Positions 56,517 to 64,000 of a stretch of 64,000 bases of DNA are shown here, in pieces. The notes beneath the pieces were generated by a model. That model searched no databases, was not told the DNA's origin, and saw only the letters and a list, made by a program, of their open reading frames with translations. Location of the stretch: the NCBI GenBank assembly GCA_036267255.1, contig DATAWK010000033.1:7349-71348 (forward strand). Reading direction: 5' to 3'. The DNA comes from DATAWK01 sp036267255 (lineage in GTDB: Bacteria > Acidobacteriota > Terriglobia > Terriglobales > Acidobacteriaceae). Position 1 is the first letter of the stretch, and every line of letters starts with the position of its first letter. The position numbers and the translations under genes were made by a program.

Positions 56517-57713
56517 TCACGACTTTCCGGCATAGTCTCCGTACTCCCAGTCGTAAGGCACGCCGGTGTTGCCGAGAATGAACCTGACCAGTTCAGCGAA
56601 GCCTGCTTCGGAGCGAACATCGTTGGAGAGGATCAGAACACAGCGCTGACTGGACTCGATGCAGACCATGGTGTTGGCGGTGTGGCCGTCGTGACCGCCT
56701 TTATAGAAGCCGTGACCCTGCGGGCCGTCGAAGACGACAACACCCAGGCCCGCGTTTAGATCTTTGCGTTGCTCGCTTACCGGTAGGTCGGGTTGCAAAA
56801 CCGGGAACTGGTGGGCGGTGGTGATATGCAGTTGTGGCTTCGTCATCTCGGCGCGTGAGGCCGGGCTGAGGCCATTGCCGGTCACCAGGGCAGCGGTAAA
56901 TTTTGAAAAGTCGGAGATGGTTGTATTCATGGAACCGGCAGCACGCACTTTGCTGCGCTTGTCATGCGGCTCTGATTTGCCTTGATCGTTCCATCCATCG
57001 GCGACGTTGGTGTTCTGACCGTAAGGCCAAACCAGGGTTGTGCGGGTCATGCCTAAACGGTCGAAGTTGGCCCGGGTGAGATCGCCGACATCCAGCCCCA
57101 GGCCTTGCGCCTTGCGCCCGTGTTCGATGACGAATTGCAGCAGGATGAAGCCTTCGCCGGAATAGCTGAAGCGCGTGCCGGGTTCGAAATGGATGTGCAG
57201 CTTCTGATCGGGTTCGAAAAACCAGAAGTTACTGAAACCTGTCGAATGCGTGAGGCACATACGCGGCGTGATCCGTTCCCAGCGCGGATCGTCGGCGAGA
57301 TCCTTGTAGGGTCCATACTTATTCGGAAAGACCGGATCGGGACCATAGCTGGGCAGCGGCTTGTCGAGATCGTCCTTGATGGGAGTGTCGAGTTTGAGCT
57401 TGCCCTGATCGACCAGTTGCATCACCGTATAGGCGAAGACCGTTTTGGTGAGCGATGCGCCATACATGACGGTGTCTGTGGTCAGCGGATCTCCCTTGGC
57501 GTTCCGGATGCCGTAGGCGTGGACATAGCCGACCTTGCCGTGATCGATGACGGCAACGGCCATGCCTTTGGCGTGGGTGTTGGTCATGATCCTGCCGACT
57601 TCGGTGTCGATCGCGGGGCCGCTCGGTATGGTTTGTGCGACAGCCGCGACGGAAAGACAGAAGACAGCACAAAGCGCCGCGAAGAGTGGAAGAAGGTTTT
57701 TCAATCGTTTCAC
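56517..57713 (-). CDS. Exported serine hydrolase, class C beta-lactamase/esterase family
   Basis: A 398-residue protein with a signal peptide (to about residue 27, AVAQT). The SxxK motif is GASLTK (Ser 87, Lys 90), YSG at 184-186 replaces YxN, and HDGHTAN near residue 340 stands at the KTG position. In this order the motifs define a penicillin-binding/AmpC-like fold, which in soil bacteria is mostly esterase, DD-peptidase or D-aminopeptidase; without a clear KTG a true beta-lactamase activity is less likely. Confidence 0.9.
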   Translation of the reverse strand: MKRLKNLLPLFAALCAVFCLSVAAVAQTIPSGPAIDTEVGRIMTNTHAKGMAVAVIDHGKVGYVHAYGIRNAKGDPLTTDTVMYGASLTKTVFAYTVMQLVDQGKLKLDTPIKDDLDKPLPSYGPDPVFPNKYGPYKDLADDPRWERITPRMCLTHSTGFSNFWFFEPDQKLHIHFEPGTRFSYSGEGFILLQFVIEHGRKAQGLGLDVGDLTRANFDRLGMTRTTLVWPYGQNTNVADGWNDQGKSEPHDKRSKVRAAGSMNTTISDFSKFTAALVTGNGLSPASRAEMTKPQLHITTAHQFPVLQPDLPVSEQRKDLNAGLGVVVFDGPQGHGFYKGGHDGHTANTMVCIESSQRCVLILSNDVRSEAGFAELVRFILGNTGVPYDWEYGDYAGKS

Positions 57714-57950
57714 GCTGCGATACCCCCTTGGAACTGGAGACTGACGGAGGAGCTTTCCACGTACTTTACATGAGTTGCTGTCGGTTACGCGACGGGCTTT
57801 AGGGATGGGCTTCCGTGATTCGGAGGGTTCCTCACGCTATGCGGGCCAATACACGATCCCGGGTTGTCTGTTATTTATTTTGAGGAGCTGCGCGCGGGGG
57901 ACACCCGGCTAGATTTTGGATGGGAACTATTCGAGGAATCTGGCCCACGC

Positions 57951-58047
57951 CGCAGCGCTATCGGCAAAGAGGCAGGCCAGACAGTTCGTATGATGCCGAA
58001 GGAACAGATCGCCGGCGGCTACGCGGAAGAAGTAAAAACGGATGCGC
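57951..58047 (+). pseudogene. Decayed partial duplicate of the DUF1905 gene 3' end
   Basis: This stretch repeats 56364-56459 at most positions, including CGCAGCGC, CATCGGCAAAGAGGCAGG (with C to T) and GGAAGAAGTAAAAACGG. One inserted base and several changes destroy the reading frame and stop, and no promoter or start precedes it. In translation it still shows RSAIGKEAGQTVR. Confidence 0.7.
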
Positions 58048-58075
58048 AGAGGCATTCGCTGCGCTTCACTCCGGT

Positions 58076-58145
58076 CGGGATGACACGGGTTGAATTTCGT
58101 TGGAGAACGAGGCGAAAAGTCCTAGGTGCGCTGCGCGCACCTAGG
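58076..58145. repeat. Dispersed repeat family 2, copy B, with terminal hairpin
   Basis: CGGGATGACACGGGTTGAAT and AACGAGGCGAAAAGTCCTAGGTG repeat 54711-54769. The copy ends in a perfect ten-pair hairpin, CCTAGGTGCG (58121-58130) with CGCACCTAGG (58136-58145). Confidence 0.6.
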
Positions 58146-58174
58146 CACCTGTATGAATTAAATATGAATAATCT

Positions 58175-58203
58175 TTGCATAAAATGCGCGAATATGAGAT
58201 TAT
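58175..58203 (+). promoter_or_regulatory. Candidate promoter of the unknown-protein/XRE-ImmA unit
   Basis: TTGCAT (58175-58180), 17 bases, GATTAT (58198-58203), 24 bases before the ATG. Inside lies the short palindrome GCATAAAATGC (58177-58187), which could be a site for the XRE protein. The region is clearly more AT-rich than its surroundings. Confidence 0.5.
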
Positions 58204-58227
58204 CTGAACATATAAAAGGAGTTATTG

Positions 58228-58827
58228 ATGGCAACCGTAGGGTCACAAGATTGGGTGATTTCTAAATTGCGGAACAACAAGCATCTTCTGTGGGAAATAC
58301 CGGAAGCTGCTGTGGCAAAGTACAACAAGATATCGCCAGAGTTGAGGTTGCCGTTTCATCCACGGGCTGTCGCCTGTGTACTAAACAGCTATGTGATAGA
58401 TGAGGCGCGTAGAAAGTTCGAAGGAGTTCGAGATTCCAGATTCATGTCAACGAATGGAACCACCTACCATTTTCTGAAAGGGTGTGTTCTCTGGTACAAG
58501 CAGCTCGGGCCGGATGGATTACCGTCAAACTATCCAACCGATACGGCCATCGAAATGATGCAGGGGAGTTTCCCTTGGATGCCACAGAAGGTCTTGTTGG
58601 TGGTCGGATTTGAAATCGACGACACATGCCAGAGGCTGCTGTCTGTTGTAATTCAACGATTCAACTCCGCCGGGAGGGTTCAGTTTTACATCGAAATATT
58701 GCCAGTCGTGTCGAAGGCTCGAATCCTCGCGATGCCGACCGTGGCCGCGCAGGAAGGGCAGAAAGTTCGCGTCAGAATCAAGCGCGGACCAGAGCAAAAA
58801 GAGCTTCTGGTTCAGGAAAACGAGTAA
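58228..58827 (+). CDS. Unknown protein, first gene of the XRE/ImmA-IrrE unit
   Basis: A 199-residue protein starting six bases after AAAGGAG. It contains SPELRLPFHPRAVACVLNSYVIDEARRKF and a later LVVGFEIDDTCQRLLSVVIQRF, with a C-terminal charged end. I recognise no family; there is no signal sequence, no membrane segment and no obvious catalytic motif. It precedes a regulator-protease by three bases, an order found in several toxin-antitoxin-like and stress-response pairs. Codon use and AT-richness differ from the core genes, suggesting transfer. It may be the effector or toxin controlled by the downstream protein. Confidence 0.8.
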   Translation: MATVGSQDWVISKLRNNKHLLWEIPEAAVAKYNKISPELRLPFHPRAVACVLNSYVIDEARRKFEGVRDSRFMSTNGTTYHFLKGCVLWYKQLGPDGLPSNYPTDTAIEMMQGSFPWMPQKVLLVVGFEIDDTCQRLLSVVIQRFNSAGRVQFYIEILPVVSKARILAMPTVAAQEGQKVRVRIKRGPEQKELLVQENE

Positions 58828-58830
58828 TAC

Positions 58831-59922
58831 ATGCCGCACTTCAATTCGGGAATGCTTACCTTGGCTCGGGAATCACGCGAACTCTCTCAAGCCGATCTCG
58901 CAAAATTGGCGAAGCTGCCGCAAACGATCATTTCAAGGTTTGAGGGGGGCATCGCCCAACCTACAGAACAGCAGATCGCATTCATGGCGGAAACGCTGTT
59001 ATATCCGACTGACCTCTTCTATCAGGAGGATAGAATTTTCGGATTCAACGCCTCAGTGTTTTTTCATCGTAAGCGTGCGGACATGCCTGCGAAGACTCTG
59101 CGTCGTATCCATTCTGTTCTTAACCTCACTCGGATGCGTATCGGAAGGCTTCTCTTGGCGACTTCAATTGCCTCCGAGACAGAACTTATCAGGATGTCAG
59201 TGGACGAGTACGGGACGCCAGAGAATATCGCTCGGCAGGTTCGGGCACTCTTGCATCTTCCGATGGGGCCGATCAACAATCTCACCTCAGCGATTGAAGA
59301 TGCAGGAATTATTGTTGCGACCCACAAGTTTGGGAGTTCACGCACCGATGCTGTTAGTGAATGGGTTCCCGGTCATCCTCCGATAGTGTTGATGAATGCG
59401 GATGAATCAGTGGGTGGAGATCGCTATCGGTGGACGCTGGCTCATGAATTGGGACATCTGATTATGCATAAGTTTCCGTCCGATTCCATGGAGGAAGAGG
59501 CCAACCGTTTTGCTTCAGAGTTGTTACTTCCACAGTCTGAGATCAAGCATCATCTTCGCAATGTCCGTTTGGCGAATCTTGCACTGCTTAAGAGCATCTG
59601 GAAGGTGTCTATGGGGGCGCTCCTCGAAAGAGCAAAACAGTTGGGAACCATAACCGCTACTCAATACAGATACATGCGCATTAACTTTGGGAAGCTGCAC
59701 TACAACACGAGAGAACCATCAGAACTCGATATTCAGGTCGAGAAGCCGACGCTGTTGCCTGAGCTTATTAACACGCACATCAAGCAACTCGATTTCGACG
59801 TGGAGGATTTAGCAAAACTCCTCAACCTTTTTCCAGACGAATTTGTTGAGTTGTACGCTCCAGATGCATCGCGCCCCGGACTACGTTTGATTGGGCCACG
59901 AGCCATTTCCCAAAGGGCATGA
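58831..59922 (+). CDS. XRE-family HTH regulator with ImmA/IrrE metallopeptidase domain
   Basis: A 363-residue protein. Residues 8-57 are an XRE helix-turn-helix (LARESRELSQADLAKLAKLPQTIISRFEGG), and residues 180-240 are the ImmA/IrrE zinc peptidase with HELGH at 205-209 and the downstream Glu in EEEANRFASELLLP. Relatives regulate phage-type repressors or toxin-antitoxin units by cleaving a partner protein. It is co-transcribed with the preceding unknown gene (gap three bases), which is the natural candidate for its target. Confidence 0.93.
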   Translation: MPHFNSGMLTLARESRELSQADLAKLAKLPQTIISRFEGGIAQPTEQQIAFMAETLLYPTDLFYQEDRIFGFNASVFFHRKRADMPAKTLRRIHSVLNLTRMRIGRLLLATSIASETELIRMSVDEYGTPENIARQVRALLHLPMGPINNLTSAIEDAGIIVATHKFGSSRTDAVSEWVPGHPPIVLMNADESVGGDRYRWTLAHELGHLIMHKFPSDSMEEEANRFASELLLPQSEIKHHLRNVRLANLALLKSIWKVSMGALLERAKQLGTITATQYRYMRINFGKLHYNTREPSELDIQVEKPTLLPELINTHIKQLDFDVEDLAKLLNLFPDEFVELYAPDASRPGLRLIGPRAISQRA

Positions 59923-59939
59923 CATCTATTCACCCTTTT

Positions 59940-60170
59940 GATTCCATCTCGTCTTCGAGCAATATGGGAACGATCTTTGGGCGCACGTTTGGCCGCTTTT
60001 GCCTTTGGCCCCGCAAAATTTACCGAATTGCCAGGGCCGCCGGGTTCTTCGGGGCGTTTAGATCTGTTTAGATCTTCAGGTGGGGAGGAGCCATCCATCT
60101 TTTCTCCGATGGCTTGCTCGACTATGCGACGGGTGGCAACGGCGAAATCACGATCTTTGCTTAAGCGACT
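59940..60170 (-). pseudogene. Frameshifted remnant of a small Lys/Ala/Gly-rich gene (GGKARA family)
   Basis: On the minus strand one frame reads SKDRDFAVATRRIVEQAIGEK, a second frame then gives KNPAALAIR, and a third gives GPKAKAAKRAPKDRSHIARR. Together they recreate the order of a small acidobacterial protein that I remember as ...KNPAAVALGRLGGLKGGKARA...SPKxRxEIAxKAA. The pieces need two frame changes, and no ATG precedes the first part. It is decayed, not functional. Confidence 0.55.
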
Positions 60171-60257
60171 AGGTATGTATTAAATCATTGGGCAAACGCG
60201 ATTTCCGATCAAACCTCTGTGGATGCAAATTGCCGCACCACCAATTCTGCCTTTCAG

Positions 60258-60286
60258 TTGACTCCTCCGATAACCCTTGATATGCT
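60258..60286 (+). promoter_or_regulatory. Candidate promoter of the str operon
   Basis: TTGACT (60258-60263), exactly 17 bases, TATGCT (60281-60286). It lies about 370 bases before rpsL and is the best promoter-like sequence in that stretch. Confidence 0.6.
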
Positions 60287-60661
60287 TAACAAGTTTGGCA
60301 CGTATGGCGATTTGCCTCTATGGGAGTTGCCCTGAGAATGCCTGTCCCGCGCTCGGGTGAGATTTTGAGTTGAGCAGTACGAGCAGCGGGAACAAAGGTG
60401 TTTCTCGTCTTGGGAATCCGCGACACCCTGCCACTTGGCAGGCTATGCGGACCAGAACAGCGAAACGGAACTGGGAAAGTATCACGTCCTCCGGTCACCG
60501 TCGCGGGTTCTTGCCACGAAACGTACGTTTTTTCCGGGGATGTTGGGATGCGCGCGTGCGCGTTTGAACGTATGCGCGACGTGTATCCCGGACAGTCTCG
60601 ACATGAATATGCAGCAGCCAGAGTGCAGCGGTAGAAGTGCAATGGCTTAGGGAGAGTTTCT
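60287..60661 (+). other. Long untranslated leader of the str operon
   Basis: No convincing gene lies in these 375 bases. They contain a hairpin CCTGCC/GGCAGG near 60429-60444 and the GC-rich run around 60545-60585. Its length is much greater than needed for initiation and could hold a regulatory RNA; I recognise no known ribosomal leader. Confidence 0.4.
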
Positions 60662-61048
60662 GTGCCTACGTTTAGTCAGCTCGTACGGAAGGGCCGCACG
60701 GCCCCCCGCTACAAGACAGCCAGTCCGGCGCTGCAGGGCAGTCCGCAGCGGCGCGGTGTCTGCACCCGCGTGTACACGCAAACGCCGAAGAAGCCGAACT
60801 CGGCATTGCGCAAGGTAGCGCGCGTTCGCCTGACCAATGGAATTGAAGTTACGACCTATATCCCCGGCATTGGCCACAACCTGCAGGAGCACTCGATTGT
60901 GCTGATCCGCGGGGGCCGTGTGAAGGACCTGCCGGGCGTGCGCTATCACGTGGTGCGCGGGTCGCTGGATTCGGTGGGCGTGGCCAACCGGAAGCAGAGC
61001 CGGTCGAAGTATGGCGCCAAGCGTCCGAAGGCTGCGGCGGCGAAGTAA
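60662..61048 (+). CDS. rpsL: 30S ribosomal protein S12
   Basis: A 128-residue protein starting with GTG after GGGAG. PTFSQLVRKGR, GVCTRVYTQTPKKPNSALRKVARVRL and RGGRVKDLPGVRYHVVRG are hallmark S12 segments. Lysines of the PKKPNS and RVKDLPG loops are in the streptomycin-sensitive (wild-type) form. S12 secures decoding accuracy on the small subunit. First gene of the str operon. Confidence 0.98.
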   Translation: MPTFSQLVRKGRTAPRYKTASPALQGSPQRRGVCTRVYTQTPKKPNSALRKVARVRLTNGIEVTTYIPGIGHNLQEHSIVLIRGGRVKDLPGVRYHVVRGSLDSVGVANRKQSRSKYGAKRPKAAAAK

Positions 61049-61054
61049 TTGTGT

Positions 61055-61074
61055 CGCTATCTATATAGATAGCG
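61055..61074 (+). other. Perfect 20-base palindrome between rpsL and rpsG
   Basis: CGCTATCT pairs with AGATAGCG around ATAT, an eight-pair RNA hairpin six bases after the S12 stop. In E. coli this gap is the S7 autoregulatory site, so a similar role is possible; a terminator is unlikely because no T-run follows. Confidence 0.6.
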
Positions 61075-61126
61075 CGATGGAACGAGAACGAACGATTTGC
61101 AGGTTGAACTTTAAGGAATCTGAATC

Positions 61127-61597
61127 ATGCCGAGAAAAGGTCATATCGCGAAGCGGGAGGTAGCTCCCGACCCGGTGTACGGCTCGACGCTGGTCACCAA
61201 ATTTGTCAACTCCATGATGTGGGGCGGCAAGAAGTCGACGGCGCAGAGCATCTTCTACACCTCCATGGAAAACCTGGAGAAGCGTGGCGGAGACGAAGCG
61301 CTGAAGCTGTTCAAGAAGGCAGTGGAGAACTGCAAGCCGCTGCTGGAAGTGAAGACCCGCCGTGTGGGCGGCGCCAACTACCAGGTTCCGATTGAAGTGA
61401 ACCCGGAGCGGCGCACCTCGCTGGCAATTCGCTGGCTGGTGACGTATGGGCGTGCGCGCGGCGAAAAGGGCATGATCGAAAAGCTGTCGAACGAGCTGCT
61501 GGATGCGGCCAATGGCCGTGGCGCGGCGATGAAGAAGAAGGAAGATGTGCATCGCATGGCGGAGGCCAACAAGGCGTTCGCGCACTATCGCTGGTAA
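61127..61597 (+). CDS. rpsG: 30S ribosomal protein S7
   Basis: A 156-residue protein: PRKGHIAKREVAPDPVYGS, LVTKFVNSMMWGGKKSTAQ, VKTRRVGGANYQVPIEVNPERRTSLAIRWL, and the end HRMAEANKAFAHYRW. S7 binds the 3' domain of 16S rRNA and organises the head of the small subunit. Its last three codons (CGC TGG TAA) form the first unit of a tandem repeat that continues past the stop. Confidence 0.98.
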   Translation: MPRKGHIAKREVAPDPVYGSTLVTKFVNSMMWGGKKSTAQSIFYTSMENLEKRGGDEALKLFKKAVENCKPLLEVKTRRVGGANYQVPIEVNPERRTSLAIRWLVTYGRARGEKGMIEKLSNELLDAANGRGAAMKKKEDVHRMAEANKAFAHYRW

Positions 61598-61648
61598 TTT
61601 GGGCGCTGGTAGTTTGGGCGCTGGTAGTTGGAGCGCTGGCAATTTGGG
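61589..61648 (+). repeat. Four tandem 15-base repeats overlapping the rpsG stop codon
   Basis: Units start at 61589, 61604, 61619 and 61634, each a variant of CGCTGGTAATTTGGG. The first includes the final Arg-Trp-stop codons of rpsG; the others lie in the space before fusA. Confidence 0.85.
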
Positions 61649-61728
61649 CCGGATTTTGTAGCCCGGCTGCTTCGATACGGAAATGGATGTTTAACCGCAG
61701 GCAATTGCCTGCAAAGTGAGAAAAGACT

Positions 61729-63810
<2,082 letters not shown>

Positions 63811-63890
63811 GCAGCGCGAATTGAGTTTATGCGGCAGCCGTTGTAGGTTGCCGAAAAGCAAGACCTAACAACGGAGCGAGAGGGAAGAAC

Positions 63891-64000
63891 ATGGCGAAGG
63901 AAAAGTTTGACCGGAGCAAGCCGCACGTAAATGTGGGAACGATCGGGCACATTGATCACGGCAAGACGACGTTGACGGCGGCGATCACGAAGGTGCTGTC
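63891..64000 (+). CDS. tuf: Elongation factor Tu, N-terminal part
   Basis: The first 36 codons, [20 protein letters not shown] then [17 protein letters not shown], before the window ends. The P-loop GHIDHGKT is complete. GGAGCGAGAGGG precedes the ATG. Completes the rpsL-rpsG-fusA-tuf order. Confidence 0.97.

Noticed and set aside
59938..60183. Plus-strand frame of 81 codons
   Set aside because: It is antisense to the recognised pseudogene and shows no ribosome site or family.

Overview
The window reads as a chromosomal segment of a GC-rich Gram-negative soil bacterium, most likely an Acidobacteriota of the Terriglobia/Acidobacteriaceae type. This is an inference from gene content: outer-membrane receptors with N-terminal carboxypeptidase-like domains, Ig/beta-propeller secreted lipoproteins, DUF3300 and DUF4142 proteins, an RND permease of the type common in that phylum, and dispersed intergenic repeats. 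No rRNA, tRNA, CRISPR array, transposase or phage module was recognised.

Layout. (1) 1-1468: end of a sugar-porter MFS gene and an unknown membrane protein. (2) 1659-9528, minus strand: a compact histidine operon hisI-G-D-C-B-H-F-A, followed by an aminotransferase. It is headed by a 28-codon leader peptide with eight His codons and an intrinsic terminator, a classic attenuation layout in which the promoter places the leader ATG at or next to the transcript start. (3) 9618-13831: an ICMT-like methyltransferase, a large LssY_C/beta-barrel protein, a ComEA-like helix-hairpin-helix protein and a small secreted protein. (4) 13948-17097: two tandem cobalamin riboswitches ahead of a TonB-dependent receptor, probably for corrinoid uptake. 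(5) 17348-20980: a ClC channel, a TPR protein and a small membrane protein. (6) 21094-27236: a tripartite RND efflux operon (adaptor, permease, TolC-like). (7) 27366-29337: a porin behind an 11-bp-phased TTCA repeat array that looks like a PHO box. (8) 29644-39389: mixed metabolism, including an FAD/Fe-S glycolate or lactate oxidase-like protein, a crotonase, and a VOC-lumazine synthase fusion next to nusB. (9) 39479-54610: secreted and stress-type proteins (S9 peptidase, CsbD, SpoIIE phosphatase, alpha-amylase, RNase T2, DUF3300, DUF4142) with two tiny paralogous zinc-ribbon genes that both start with TTG. (10) 54711-60170: an accessory patch with repeats, a GNAT gene, a RelE/HigB-type toxin-antitoxin pair, a DUF1905 gene with a decayed partial duplicate, an AT-richer two-gene unit (unknown protein plus XRE/ImmA-IrrE protease-regulator) and a frameshifted pseudogene. 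(11) 60258-64000: the str operon rpsL-rpsG-fusA-tuf with a roughly 370-nt leader.

The best candidates for something not routinely described are the near-leaderless his attenuator, the tandem B12 riboswitches with a long inverted repeat between them, the VOC-RibH fusion, the zinc-ribbon pair, and the unknown-protein/XRE-ImmA unit. All functional statements rest on reading the sequence and on remembered family motifs; no database search was possible.
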